Assembly (NCBI GenBank): GCA_002633005.1
Contig: NMRA01001120.1
Location: 1 to 53,059 of the forward strand
Origin: Phoronis australis
Taxonomy: Eukaryota > Phoronida > Phoronidae
Direction of reading: 5' to 3'
Length of the DNA: 53,059 bases
Position numbers and translations under genes: made by a program. Below, in pieces: positions 1 through 12,447 of this stretch. The stretch's first letter is position 1. Every line of letters begins with the position of its first letter. Under the pieces are notes generated by a model. The model was not told the DNA's origin and did no database searches. It saw only the letters and a program-made list of their open reading frames with translations.

Positions 1-1640
1 GAAAAATACGGGCGGTGGGTATGAAATAAAAGTGCCTTCCCCCCCTCCCATACAGATTTTGCTGGAACAGCCCTAAACATTTATAACATAAAACATCAGC
101 ATTTATCCTTTGAATAACAAGGCGTTTAACATTTATCCATTTGTTAATGGTTCAAAACATAAGATTTTATCTGACTCCTCGGTAGTGGCAAAACATCAAA
201 GTTTACGCACTAGAATATGACGTAAACTGTCAAATGTTATGCTCTGAATAACATGCATTGACCAAGCATCAATTTTTTTTCACTAGGTAACAACTGTTAC
301 ATTAACTGTCAAATTTTGTTCAGAGCATAATAACCCAAAGCATTAAAACTGTTTTCATCAGAAAATTCCATTAAACATAGTGTGTCTACTTTGGAAACAT
401 TGTCCACGTGGTTGATGTTAACTGTTATATAGTTTCAGGTAACCAGGCTTTGTGGTCTCAAATATTTAGAAAATTTGAGGCATTTCATCAGCAGTGCTGC
501 TGTCATTTTTCAAATGCTTTTGGGACAGTCATGGCCTTGTTTACATCCACTGACATCACAAATAAATTTGGTGGTGTGTAATCGATGTGACAGAAAACAA
601 CACATATCACTTGTGTACACCAGAATTGAAGAGATTCTTTGAAACTTTGAATCCCAAGCTGGAAAACAATGCTTCTTTTGACCAAGCTCGAGTGAGACTG
701 TCGGTCAGTAATTTAGTTTAAGCTGGCTATATTTGGCGAATTCTGTCACTCAGCAAAACTCGTTTTCTTAGCGACTGGTGATCAAAACAAACATATCCCA
801 CCGTGGCCTCTTCACATGTGACAAAGGAGCTCATGAAGTACACTCAACAGATGGCCCTAAAATAAAGAATTCTGCCAAGATTATTCCATATTAGCGTAGA
901 AACTTGAATAAACCAGGACTGAAAAGCTTGACTAATATTGTGCAAGCATGAATAATATTGGACAAGTTTGATTAATCTTACCTGTACGGATTATTTAAAA
1001 ATGATGAATTTATTGTAAACTTAAAAAAATTAAACGAGTAAAAGCGAGTCTCAAAAGGCATCAAATAAATAAATAGATTAGTAAAACTTTTGAGGAAACG
1101 ATTCTTGAGGTACGAGCCATCCAATCACGCTTAACTTAAATCTCATCTAAAATGTAAATTCCAAATCAGTTTACATGTCACCAAATTACGTTTATGAGCT
1201 GATGCAATGTAAAGCATACAGTTAGTAACACAATGTTTGTGTGGATGTGCCTCTCCAGTTTCCTTGTTATTTTATCTTCACTTATAGCTAATGCACTCTG
1301 TGTTCTCCACAGTCTGTTTTGATTCATCACGACGTCGAGTTTGAATTTTCTCATGGCGAGTTTGGCTTACTTGCAAAGAGTTTGAAAACTTGTGCAACGA
1401 GTTTGAACTTTTGAAAGATTAGTCACCTTTAGTAAATTATGACATTTTGGATTTTTGGCACCAATTCAATCCATTTATTCCAAGACTTAACACAAAAAAT
1501 CATCACAGTACGGACATGGATTGTCAAACTTTTTCCTTAAATTGATAATTCCAGTCGAGTTTGAATTTTCTGTTGCGGAGAACTCTGGTACTGTGATGTC
1601 GCACTAGCTCCTACCAATCGTTGGTTGTCGTTATTTTCAG
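1..1640. other. intron or upstream part of the IDE-like gene
   Basis: No coding exon recognised. AT-rich DNA with loosely repeated ACATTTAT and AACAT words at 60-320. The acceptor that closes this stretch is the TTATTTTCAG ending at 1640. The small open frames here show no family resemblance. Confidence 0.5.
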
Positions 1641-1750
1641 TGCAATGAATTGCCTCAAGTGTTAGAGGACACCCCTATGAGTCGCCTCTGGTTCAAACAG
1701 GACAACACATTTCTCCTCCCTAAAGCCTGTCTTAGTTTTGACCTTTCCAG
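1641..1750 (+). CDS. IDE: IDE-like exon (first visible)
   Basis: 110 bp, frame 0 at the start and ending with two extra bases (AG). Encodes a LWFKQD segment followed by LPKAC, the inter-domain strand region of IDE. Flanks are ttattttcag / gtatgt. Confidence 0.85.
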
Positions 1751-2744
1751 GTATGTAATTCAATTCTTTTAGTCAAAGCTAGCGACTTGCATATTTGTAA
1801 ACTGTTGTTATGACACTCGTATTTTGACATTATCTATTTGCGTTCATCGGCTTATGCATTGGCCCTGAATGGACAGAAGTTGTCTAATCGTAGGTGCTAA
1901 TCTGTATAAAAAGAACAAACTAGAATTTTCTGCAGGCACAGATGTGAAGCTATCATTCTTTCAGTGTCCATTGTTTGTGTAATGCAGCTTCATATATATG
2001 GCAAGAACGAATGAAAATTAAAAAATGTTTCTTGACACCAATAGGAATGCTCAAGTCTTCTTTGAAATGGTCTATTGTGGTATGTCCATGAGTTTTTCAA
2101 CCAATTGGGAATTTATGATGGTGAGCCCAGGACACGTGGCATATTTTTCACCGTTCTAGGCCCTGATTTATAAAGCTAGGCATGCTGATGGAAACAGGGG
2201 TCTATAAACTGATTATGTGCCAGTGACATACACATGGATTGAGGACAATGTGCCGTTGTAGTTATCAAAACCAATGGTACACTATTGTAACAATTCACTT
2301 ATTTAGCGCACAATATAGCTTTTAAGTGATTGCTAATTCCTCCACAAAAATGACAATTAAGAACATTTTAGTTTACTACAACTTTGGTTAGCAGTATGTT
2401 GATGTCATAAAAACGTTTGCAAAAAGGGTAAACAGACAATGAAATTGGAAAAATGACCATTTTAGGAATTATTTTTGTGCAACATTAGTGAAGCATTACC
2501 AAGAACAGCCAACAGGGGTGTTTTACAAGTTTTTAATACCTTTGTAATTAGTACAGAAGCCTGACTGTCACCCTCAATGTCACTCTGCTTACCTTGCAGT
2601 CCCATTGCCTACCAGGACCCTGTCCACGCCAACCTGACATACATGTTCACCCAGTGTTTTAACGACGCCCTGAACGAGTATTCCTACATGGCCGAACTAG
2701 CAGGACTCAAGTACGACTTGTTCAACACCATGTACGGGCTGTCT
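1641..2744 (+). CDS. IDE: insulin-degrading-enzyme-like metalloprotease, two internal exons (partial gene)
   Basis: Two exons, 1641-1750 and 2600-2744, join in phase (AG+T gives Ser) with good splice signals: TTTTCAG acceptor, AG/GTATGT donor, CCTTGCAG acceptor, TCT/GTAAGT donor. The joined peptide of about 85 residues matches the middle of IDE. It contains the run M-S-x-L-W-F-K-Q-D followed by LPKACL, then SPIAYQDP, and ends with [19 protein letters not shown] is a cytosolic M16A zinc protease that degrades insulin and amyloid peptides. This segment lies past the catalytic HxxEH domain, so the active site cannot be checked. Nardilysin is less likely because its equivalent region differs more. 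The family needs about 280 further residues after this point; none was recognised on the + strand to the right, so the locus may be truncated or misassembled. Confidence 0.85.
2600..2744 (+). CDS. IDE: IDE-like exon (second visible)
   Basis: 145 bp; one leading base completes the split Ser codon. Encodes SPIAYQDP and then the conserved ELAGL..YDL..T.YG helix region of IDE. Ends at TCT/gtaagt. Confidence 0.88.
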
Positions 2745-3410
2745 GTAAGTGGCTATCACTGTTTGATGTTGTACGAGATAAAATTTGTCTGGTAAGAGCG
2801 AAATATACAACTAATGCTTGACAACAAGGTGGCGCTATCATGTCTAATACATCAGAATGTTAGGATCACTGAGTCTGAATATTTAAGGCTGCATTTTACA
2901 TTGTTTAGCTTGCCAATCAACAAAAATTGAATTGGATTAATTACTTTCATGAAACCGGCCTCATAATGTTCCTTATTGAGTTGGGATTCCATGTCTATTA
3001 CCAACCCCAACCCCAGTCACAAACAAAGCTTACATGCGCCATTTTCGAATTTGCAATTCTAGGTTTGGCTAACCCCATTAAACTCTGAAGCGATTTCTTG
3101 AGTCGCTTATGGTTTTTGTTATTCTCTTTTTTAGCCAGCTAAACGAGGTTAAATGAAGCCTTAACTTTTCTAGTCCACGTTGCTGTCATTGTGCCCCGGG
3201 CCCTGCCTAACATTTAGGTAATCTTCACTCAGTCACATCTCTACTCAGCTTGGTGTTTAACGCCCTTCTCATATCTCACACCCAAGGTGGAGAATCTTCA
3301 ACTGTATGCTTTCCACTATTATAGCATTTATTGATGTGTTAAGACAAAACTTGTGGTGAAGTTGCAGCTGGTGTGGCTGTTCATACCAATCACAGTGAGT
3401 TTTCACACTT

Positions 3411-3585
3411 ACAGCACACATCACGAATTTTTGGCCGACCGGTCGGAAATTGGTCAACGACCGGCCGTCGACCGGTCGTCTAGCCGACCAGCAGCCGACC
3501 AACAACGGTCGGCTAGAAGCCGTCTGCTGAATCGCCTCTGTGGTCGGCTCTTGGGTCGGCTAATTGGTCGCCTAGCGTAGACGAC
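3411..3585 (-). repeat. GC-rich GGTCGG repeat, copy 1 (inverted)
   Basis: Starts ACAGCACACATCACGAATTT and continues with several GGTCGGCT / AGCCGACC units, including the near-palindrome GCCGACCGGTCGG. It is the reverse-strand counterpart of the copies at 9045 and 12448, with a diverged inner part. Open frames across it, rich in Arg and Gly, are by-products of the repeat. Confidence 0.8.
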
Positions 3586-5826
3586 CAATTCGGATTAAGC
3601 GTGTCCTTGGTCGGCAATTACCATTTTATGACTTAGCGGGTGAACTTTGGCCAGACAAACATTTAACTGTTCGCTGTTCGTTTACCAGTGGCAACTCCGG
3701 TCTTGACATGGGTTTATCAAATTTTGTTCAACTATTGAATGGAGGTAAAATCGAATCAACCTACAAATGTGAAGTGCGTGACATTACACAAGCCGAAAAC
3801 CTTATGTTGAATTAATGACGGCGTGGTAAAATCAAACGTTAAGTGATATAGCGGAAAAATAATTTCTAACTTTAGATATGAGACTTTTTATACAGTACAT
3901 TATGCATAAAAACAAGCACGAAATTTGAAATTTACAGCAAAATTGCATAAAAATCAGAATACAACACTGGATATTTTACGACCTCAAATGTTTTCATGCC
4001 GCGGAGTGCTCAACAAGCAGCACGCATTTGCGCTCATCTGTTATTGCTTTTGATCATCACTTCATCACGCTGTATATTGCGCTTTACCACAGATAATTAT
4101 TGTTTATTTCTGTATAATTTCTTAATATGTTGGTACAGCAATAGAACCCAAGTTTATTTTAGAAACAATATAAACAATGGTTTGAACATAGCGCCGATAT
4201 TAAATCATGGGCGCATGAAAACGGAAGACTGTGATCGGTTTATAGTGTAATCCATCATCCATCATCATTCTGAAATTGTTGTCACTTTCGCAGTAAACAA
4301 AATTTTGAAGCTAGAGCCTTCCTATCTAGCCAGCTAGCCGTAAAGACTATTTTCAAAATACAGCAAGGTGCCACTGCGTATTGAGCTCAAACAGACCTCG
4401 AAACTTCACACAGCCCGGATAGTTACATGTACATGTACGCTTGTCACCTCGTCGAAAAGCTTGTATCAACATGTGCTCAAGACCGGCGAGTTTGCATGCA
4501 AACTCTGGAAGCCAATTGGCATTCAAGTTGCCCGTTACGGCCGTTTAAACGAAAAACATCCGACGTCATCTTCTTGCGTAATTCTCAGCCTTTTGTAACG
4601 AAAAAACGTATGTCGTCGTTTTGAAAAGAGTTCATTCGTGACACGCGCCACTTTCAAAATGTTTTTGACATCTCCCATTAGATGGTGACAACATCTCAGC
4701 CAAATGTGTTCTAAAATTTGGTTCACTGATATCAAAATTCTAAAAACATATAATGAAGTGAAACCAATTCTGATCATTTGTCGTGACGTTTACGTAACCT
4801 CGAGGGAGAACGTTTGATTGAAGAATCTGGGAAAAAGAAACTGACTAATAGGTGACGCAATATTTCATTGCGTCGAAATTCGACGTTAAAGGTCATACCC
4901 TAATTTTAGCAGCAGAATAATTGTAGAAAACCAAATTTTGCAACGCTGGTAAATAATTTAGATTACTCTAGGAAGATTTTATTCGGTCAGTTTTTACCCA
5001 CAACGGCGCAAATTTGTATATTTAATTTAGTAAACACCTTCGCACCAAGGCTAGAGCCTTCCGAGCCCTTTGGCGTAAGAACACAATACTTGGCGTTTCG
5101 CGTATACTCCAGGGGGTAAAACTTTGAAAATAATATTTTCGGGGTAACCTGGTACAGGCAATCCTAAAAAAATTGTCTGTGTTTTCATGTAGAGCGTAAA
5201 AATTATTAACCCACTGATTCAAAAAGAACACTCTCGCAAACGAAAACGCACAGAATTTTCAGCTCTATTACCCTGGTTAACGAAAAAAACTTCTATAGGT
5301 TTATTGCATCGGATTCGAGTGATCTCCAGGGCAAGTCAAAACTCTTAAGGGGGCGCAATTTCAAGCCTTCGGCAGGAATCAGTGATATAAAATGGAATTA
5401 GACCGACTTTAATTCATCAGCAATGTAGACACAACAGTTACAGACACTGACTGCGTTTGTTAACGTGTTGTGGCAATGATAAAAATAAATGTTTCTACTA
5501 TGATTGATAGCAAGTTTTACTCTGATGAGGTATGATGCAATATGCATGTCTAACATGCAGATTGGCAGTTGCAAAAATATTTACTGTATTTAATGAATCC
5601 GTTTGAAATGAACCACTGCGAAAGTATGATAACTAATTGTACATTCGAAGCACGCCTCATTAGAATAAAAACATACACATGCTTGATGATCCTGGGAGTA
5701 CCTCTATTACTGGCATGAATGAAGATATATAGTTGTTAAGCCATAGAGGATAATAAGGCTTACATAATATCACACTGAGCCATCTACACCAGGCATATAC
5801 AAAGGATACAGTATTTCAAAAGAATC

Positions 5827-5873
5827 CACAACTACTCATTTTTCATAGTCACAACTACTCATTTTTCATAATA
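5827..5873. repeat. 23-bp unit, two copies
   Basis: The unit CACAACTACTCATTTTTCATA(GT/AT) occurs twice back to back with one terminal difference. Confidence 0.8.
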
Positions 5874-6154
5874 TTACTAAATCACGAACACCTAGATTTA
5901 TATAAATAGTTACACAGAGCGCTGCTACACAACTTGCTCTCCCACATTTATGGGAGGCCTAATTTGCAACATTTAACAATATATTTTCTATACAAGATTA
6001 AAACCAAGCAAAACATGTTAACTCTCCAGGACCAAAAATAAATATCTCAAAACCAGAAATTTTACTTAAGCAGGAATTAAAACAATCCAATACATTGAGA
6101 TTGTTTTCACACAGAAGACCAAAAAAAAAACAAATAAAGACTAAAATTCACCAC

Positions 6155-6300
6155 GTCAAGACTTAAATTTATCACATCAGCACCTATAATTTATCAAGTG
6201 AGGACCAAAAATTCTTCACTTCAGGATCAAAATAAAATACGACGGAACTGAAAATTTATTAAGCCACGTTGAAAAACTTACCACGTCAGTAACTTTACAC
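6155..6300. repeat. degenerate tandem repeat of about 22 bp
   Basis: Several loosely conserved units of the type CACGTCAAGACTTAAATTTAT follow one another, varying at the ACC/ACT and AAATTTAT positions. It resembles a decayed satellite; unit borders are uncertain. Confidence 0.5.
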
Positions 6301-6324
6301 GCCAGAACACCCCATCACCATCCC

Positions 6325-7021
6325 CAAGCATTGATCCTTCAAAGTGATAATGTTCGTACTATACATATAAACAAGGGCTAAATGTTCAACCTCTTGCCGA
6401 CGAGACATATTATCTTGGAAATGCGGTTGAATTTCTTTCGTCTAATCCACGTTTTACAATAGATGCCAATGTATAGGTACACACTGGATTGCCATCATTG
6501 CATAATGAGTGACAACGTTGTCTCCGGGCCTGAAAAGAATTCTCTCCTGGCGTGATAAGTTTTCTGACGCAATAAATCCTGGTTGTCAATTGTTTTTGAT
6601 TCTACAGAGATTTCAATTCCTGGATAGAAAATGTGTGTTCTGAATTTTCCCGCTTCAGCTTTCCATTCAGCTAACTATTGCACATCACAGCGTTTTTACT
6701 CTTCCGTGGCGGCTCCACTGCAACGAATCACTTCTGGTATAACCCTCCGTAAATGACGTTCGTATTTTGCACATTTCTTCGGGGTAACAGTTTTCCAAGA
6801 GCTATATGATCAACGGACAAGTTTCTGTTTGGTATTTGGTTTTATTTTCTTTTTCAGGTAGTCCCTGAGCTCATGCTCTGAATGTTTTGAAAATGCAACT
6901 CTTTCTTTACGCAGATACGTTTTCTGCCCGTGAGCACCGACTCGTTGAATTCATCAACCAAACATTTATTTTTGAAAATGCCCTCAAAAGTGTACTTTTT
7001 TAAAACACCGTGTTGACCATA
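6325..7021. repeat. 0.7-kb tandem duplication, copy 1
   Basis: Begins CAAGCATTGATCCTTCAAAG and ends GACCATA. The same sequence restarts at 7023 right after a single n. No coding content recognised; an ORF on the - strand of copy 2 (7512-7763) is interrupted in copy 1. Confidence 0.9.
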
Positions 7022-7022
7022 N

Positions 7023-7721
7023 CAAGCATTGATCCTTCAAAGTGATAATGTTCGTACTATATGTATAAACAAGGGCTAAATGTTCAACCTCTTGCCGAAA
7101 AGACATATTATCTTGGAAATGCGGTTGAATTTCTTTCGTCTAATCCACGTTTTACAATAGATGCCAATGTATAGGTACACACTGGATTGCCATCATTGCA
7201 TAATGGGTGACCACGTAGTCTACGGGCATTAAAAGAATTCTCTGCTGGCGTGATAAGTTTTCTGACGAAATAAATCCTGGTTGTCAATTGTTTTTGATTC
7301 TACAGAGATTTCAATTCCTGAATAGAAAATGTGTGTTCTGAATTTTTCCGCTTCAGCTTTCCATTCAGCTAACTATTGTACATCACCGTGTTTTTACTAT
7401 CTCGTGGCGGCTCCACTGCCGGCAACGAACCACTTCTGGTACAACCTTCCGTAAATGTCGTTCGTATTTTGCACATTTCTTCGGGGTAACAGTTTTCCAA
7501 GAGCTTTATGATCAACGGACAGGTTTCTGTTTGGTATTCGGTTTTATTTTCTTTTTCAGGTAGTCCTTGAGCTCATGCTCTGAATGTTTTGAAAACGCAA
7601 CTCTTTCTTTACGCAGATACGTTTTCTGCCCGTGGCACCGACTCGGAGAATTCATCAACCAAAATATTTTTTTGAAAAAGCCGTCAAAAGTGTACTTTTT
7701 TAAAGCACCGTTTTGGCCATA
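7023..7721. repeat. 0.7-kb tandem duplication, copy 2
   Basis: Second copy, differing from the first by a few percent, mostly single substitutions plus small indels (for example an extra CGG near 7420). It ends at GGCCATA, the equivalent of the junction in copy 1. Confidence 0.9.
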
Positions 7722-9044
7722 GTCGTCAGTGTAGAAAAGTGAAATGAACAAATTTGTAAACACTGCTCAAAGCACTTCTGTGGACATACGGAAACGCCAA
7801 CGTCTTTGTCTTACAACGCTGCGTGTGCTTGGCATTTCTGATAAAGCGTTCTCATAATGGAAACTTTTTTAAGACTGAGCACCATTTCAAAAAATTGTAT
7901 TTTTTCTTACAGCTGAGCACAGAAGAATTATTTTGTGATTTTAGGAATGAAACGGAACCAAATCTCGAGTGGTGACTAATTAGAATTGGCAAAACTCGGG
8001 GACGGGTGGCGTTACAAGCCAAACATGTAGTTGCCACTTCTCATTCAGCGTCACTTACTACCTGAGGTGGCCAGATCATACGCTATAAATATCACCAGAC
8101 GCTTTGCTTCTCAAAAGTGCACCTTGATGTATTTTCTATCATTTTTTGCCATCGCAATCGCTTTACCAAAGATTCACGCACATATGCCGCGTAGAGACAA
8201 TACCTCTTCACCACGTATTCACATCTTCCCGTTCACAATTGTTTTATTTTACATAATTTGTCAATATGTTGTTGACAGAAAGTGTTTATTTTTGGAACAA
8301 CGTGAACGACCAACTGATAGGGGCCTACGTGTACATGTAACTAGCCCAGATTTTAACGTCACCGATACATGAAAACAGAATGCGCAAAGCTACAATTGGC
8401 TGTAGCCTCAACAGTGGTCATTCCGTGTTTGATGTCACCGTCATAGTTCGTGGAAATCGTAACCATAGTATGACTTCGAAGTTAGAGCCGTAGAAGTCCA
8501 TGGGTTTAGGGCATACTGGACCGTGAATTTCGCCGGGTCAATACTATGGAAATAAAATCCCCGGAGTGAGAACTCTTCGCGGTGTAACAACTCACTCACT
8601 AATCCTTCATCATGGGCACGTGATAAGAGACCGGTGAATAACTTAAAACACGCAAAAACGATGCAGTTTGGCGTTACCCAAACAAAATCATTTGTGGGCG
8701 AAGACTGCGAAAAACAGCCGCGTTTACAAAATGACTATACAGCGTTGTATTGACCGGGAAGCAACCGATCTAATACAATTTGTTAACGTCAGGAGTCAAA
8801 TTAAAGATCAACTGTAAAGAAAACTTTCACGTTTTTCATCCAAAACTTGTTGGATTGTCCATAATCCAATGTTTACTAATGCCGCTTGCCTTCAACCTTC
8901 GAAGTAGTGGTGTTACACAACCGACGTGAACTCATGTAACCGAGACAGCAAAACTAGGTTAATTTATTTGACCCTGTGCTAAGACGAATATGCATCGACA
9001 CGCGAAGTGCTATGAGCCTGTCAACCTATTACGCAACTGCTACT
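7722..9044. other. stretch without a recognised gene
   Basis: No gene seen. The open frame at 8031-8372 (113 codons) has a hydrophobic middle but no recognisable family. Its DNA near 8220-8290 loosely resembles 4080-4180, which suggests an old dispersed repeat rather than a gene. Confidence 0.45.
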
Positions 9045-9231
9045 CTAGCCTAACAATAGCAGCCGACCAGCTGGTCGTCTGATGGCCGGTCGGCTAAAGG
9101 GTCGGCTGAAGGGTCGGCTGTGGGGTCGCCTTATGAGTCGGCACTGCGGGCGGCTAATTTGCCGACCGGTCGACGGCCGGTCGTCGACCAATTTCCGACC
9201 GGTCGGCCAAAAATTCGTGATGTGTGCTGTA
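9045..9231 (+). repeat. GC-rich GGTCGG repeat, copy 2
   Basis: Starts CTAGCCTAACAATAGCAGCC, runs through repeated GGTCGGCT units and an inverted CGACCGGTCG..CGACCGGTCG core, and ends AATTCGTGATGTGTGCTGTA. Nearly identical to 12448-12643, including the non-GC ends, so these ends mark the element borders. Confidence 0.9.
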
Positions 9232-10945
9232 ATATGTACGCGTAATATTCCAAAAAAATTCAACGACCACTAACTACAACCTATAAATACACTACACATA
9301 TGCAATCGAATCACGAGATATTACTAATAAAACACAATAATGAAGACTTTTCGAGCAAGCGGTAGCACATTCAATAACAAGGAAAAAATCGCGGCATTTA
9401 GAACAAGTTCCTGAACTGATGAGCCGGAAATGTGGGTACGGAAATACCCAATGACAGTAATTATAAGCTCACAGAGAAAGGTCAAATACTGTTAAAAATC
9501 GCTTTTGGCAAGAAAGGCGAAAAGAATGTAAAGAAAGGGAGTCGAAAATAGGATTTTATTTAGTAAGTATTTTCGGATACTGGAACCACATGGGCGTTTT
9601 GGGACCAGGACTTTAAACTACTGAGGCCGCCCTGATGGTAGTTGTTTCCTTGCGCTTCCGATTCTGCCACGTTTATCAACAGGTCTGCTGGTATTTTTTA
9701 TGTAAGTTCCAGTTGAGGAGAACAGGCATGATCTTCATTTACATGTATGCACGTTACCGTTTAATATGGTACTGAAGGTGCTTTTGTAGGCGTGTCCCCA
9801 TTGATATATTCATCAGTTGGCTAAAACCTTTGTGCTTAGTTGTAGGTATTGTCAAGTCCCTACGTTTCTTTGGAGACTGCAGAATCTATTCTCCGTGTCT
9901 CTAGATACGATTCACGCTGCCTAATTAGTCAGGAAGAATTTCATTCACCGGCTCATCGAACGTCATTGCGGTGTAGGAATTTGTCTATGAGTTTGCCGGG
10001 TTTTTTAGATTTGTCAATTGTTCGGGAGTTCTCAACCATTGGCATTGCTTCACTGTCGTTCTTTCAGAATCTCGATGTCGCTTTACCCAACTTCTACTGG
10101 ACGTCAACCAAATCAGGTGTCGCGGACACAGATTAGATTTACGGGTCCTGCAGGCTTTTTTTCTGAGGAAAAAATGGTGAACTTTTCTTGTTAAGCGAAC
10201 AACTGCATTTGAACCATCTGTTTCAACGAACGACAAATGTTACTACTGTCAATGATTATCTAATGTTGCTTCTGTGACGCCCACACTGTAACCTTTCATC
10301 CCATTACTTTGCAGTTTATCTTGCGCACCAACATTCACTTATAAATATGCTGTTCGTGAAATTAATTTCTGATTTACAGGTACCACTAAGTCTGGAAGCG
10401 GAAAAGGAGCCGGTATGTCAATATCATTACCTTATTTAAACATTATTTCTGTTCATTGATGAGAAATAGCATAGCATTAAGTAAAAACTAGATCGCTTTA
10501 ACGACACGCTGAAATTGCTAAACTTTCTTATCAACGAACATCGAAACAAAGATGAAGGAGGAATGTATACATTTTTGTCTAGTATAAATTACAATTTGTT
10601 CCCGATGAAATTGGAGATTAAAATTACGTAAAATCTGCGCCTTTTTCACAGCACACATTAATTTCAGTTATTCATCAACGGTTCTTTTTGTATTAAGCTG
10701 CAAATCTTACGAATCTAGTGTTTTGGATTGTTCTGAAACCCCCTCGAACCCCACACCCCTCGACCCACTACCCCCGTTGTAATGTTTAGAACTGCTCTAC
10801 CTTTGCATTGCACTGTTCCTGTCTTAGGTGTGTTTTGAGCTTCATATAAAAAACAATAAATCACAATCTTTTGTGAGTCTAAAATGCTCTAGTTTGAAAT
10901 TATGTCAGTTATTTTACGTGTACATGTACATGTGTCTACCCTCAA
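9232..10945. other. stretch without a recognised gene
   Basis: No gene supported. ORFs at 9849-10136 (+) and 9985-10236 (-) overlap each other and resemble nothing recognised. A pyrimidine-poor pseudo-polyadenylation context and a CCCC-rich patch (10738-10775) are the only compositional features. Confidence 0.4.
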
Positions 10946-11160
10946 TAGGGGAGGCTCTGTGGCCTAGTGTGATAGGTGCTCGCTCTGTTTACGCAATGTC
11001 GTGGGTTAGAAGGCTACTGACTCACAATTTATCGGGTCAGTTTTAAACAAACAGTGATAAAGAATAAAGTTGTTCCAGGTGATCAGTGCAATGGGCCCAC
11101 AGACGAGGCCTGCGCAAGTGTGTTAAAACTTGTATCAGACCGCGTGCAATTATTGTTTAT
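10946..11160 (+). repeat. tRNA-derived SINE, copy with degraded B box
   Basis: Begins GGGGAGGCTCTGTGGCCTAGTG, an A-box-like TGGCCTAGTG, and continues GATAGGTG.CGCT as in the copy at 39850. The B box has decayed to GGGTTAGAAGGC. The tail contains CAGGTGATCAGTGCAATGGG and AGGCCTGCGCA, shared with the other copies. Confidence 0.8.
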
Positions 11161-11407
11161 GTACCATCAAGAAGCAAAGGTGCATTTGCAACACACGATG
11201 GCCAATGTGTTTACGTCATCGTGAGAGAATAGTAGTCTGGATGCCTTGCACACGTCCAAACAGTCTGAGCCTATCGCGTGTGCCGTTCACTATTTTATGC
11301 AATTTCTGTTAAAGAAAGCAGTTGACCTTTAGTCCACGTTTTATGTACTGAAATTATTACTCTGTAAGGAAAGCTAAGTAACTTAAACTCTAGAAATGAC
11401 ATGCCTT

Positions 11408-11681
11408 CAGCTCCCAGATAGCATCGCTACGTCGGGCCGACGTCACCAATCGTCGGCTCAAGGTCGATAGGTCGCGGTCGGGTTTGTGACGTTCACCCCA
11501 CGTTGGTCCGCCGTCTTCCATGACACTCATGAAAACGCCTGTTTTGCATTTTAAAGCAACTTGGACGCTCGCCATCTCATTTTTTTCGAGTCGCAGTGTA
11601 TGAGTCGGCCTATTTGTGCTTTTTGGAATACTTTTCAATCTTGACGTCGGGCCACCGTTGGCTCAGCGACGGCAAGTTTCG
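11408..11681. repeat. GC-rich CGTCGGGCC repeat fragment
   Basis: Contains the perfect palindrome ACGTCGGGCCGACGT near 11430 and a second GACGTCGGGCCACCGTTGGC block at 11643, separated by about 200 bp. A single n sits at 11682. Probably a dispersed non-coding repeat; the 82-codon open frame on the - strand is not convincing. Confidence 0.45.
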
Positions 11682-12149
11682 NATACATCTAGCATAGTCG
11701 GGAAAATGTTGATATAGCCACTGAAGTCATTGTTCTTGACGCATCTCTGGAGTTCTCTATCGGCTCGGTTTATGAGAAAGACGAAGATTGCCAAAAACTG
11801 ACCAGTTTTGCCAAATTTGCCATTAATCACTGTGTGAAATGAAGGTAGGTGGCGCGCAAACATAACGCAGGCGACAGCAAAAGACGGAATTTTGGTTATT
11901 ATTCCTTTTAGCAGTTGCATCAAATGACTCGTCCGAAATCAAAAGGACGCAGTTTAGACTGGTAAAATAGGACAACGAAAAATGGAAATTAGTGCAAACA
12001 CAATGTGATATCCGTCTTGGACGGGTTTTTAGGTTTTGTTTTTAATAGTGAATTATGTGGAGTAATCCGCTGTTTTCGCATGGACTTGTGAGGTCTCTCC
12101 AACCTCAGGCGCGATTTTTCTGGTTTTCATGCCCTGACATAAACTTGCT

Positions 12150-12409
12150 GGGAGGGCCCAACATTTTGTCCGGCTGTAAACATTTGCGCAAACTGAACCA
12201 CGATTGTAGATGCGAATAGCACCGAATGGGGGGGAGGTCGGGAGGGGGGTTTGCCCCCCTGCCGCCCAGGAAATTTTTCTGTTTTTACCTCTAAAATTCA
12301 AGTATTTTCCTTGATTCCTGAAGTATTATTCAAGAAAAAAAGGCAAAACAAAAACACGGAGAACGTGTTAATGCCCAAAAGACCAAACCCGTTTTTCGTG
12401 TTGGCAATA
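12150..12409 (+). repeat. dispersed repeat D, copy 1 (uninterrupted)
   Basis: From GGCCCAACATTTTGTCCGGC through a G-run/C-run centre (GGGGGGAGGTCGGGAGGG) to TTTTTCGTGTTGGCAAT. It matches 52588-53059 almost base for base but lacks the 229-bp insert present there. Confidence 0.9.
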
Positions 12410-12447
12410 ATGACGGGATTGCTTTGGAAATCGTCTTAACATAAGAT

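Larger units (their letters stand above)
2745..6324. other. stretch without a recognised gene
   Basis: Apart from the GC-rich repeat at 3411-3585 and the two short tandem repeats listed separately, I see no coding or RNA gene. The ORFs at 3996-4250, 4368-4624 and 5022-5231 have no recognisable domain, no paralogue in the window and no splice context. Confidence 0.5.

Noticed and set aside
3269-3580. ORFs over the GC-rich repeat (also 9045-9273 and 12523-12714)
   Set aside because: The same GRPVGQKFVMCAV-like string appears in every copy because the DNA repeats; there is no sign of protein-level constraint.
8031-8372. 113-codon + ORF with a hydrophobic middle
   Set aside because: No family and no conserved start context; the DNA weakly resembles 4080-4180, so probably repeat-derived.
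10380-10412. 33-bp + strand segment with good splice signals (TTKSGSGKGA)
   Set aside because: Too short, no partner exon, and no link to the IDE or legumain families.
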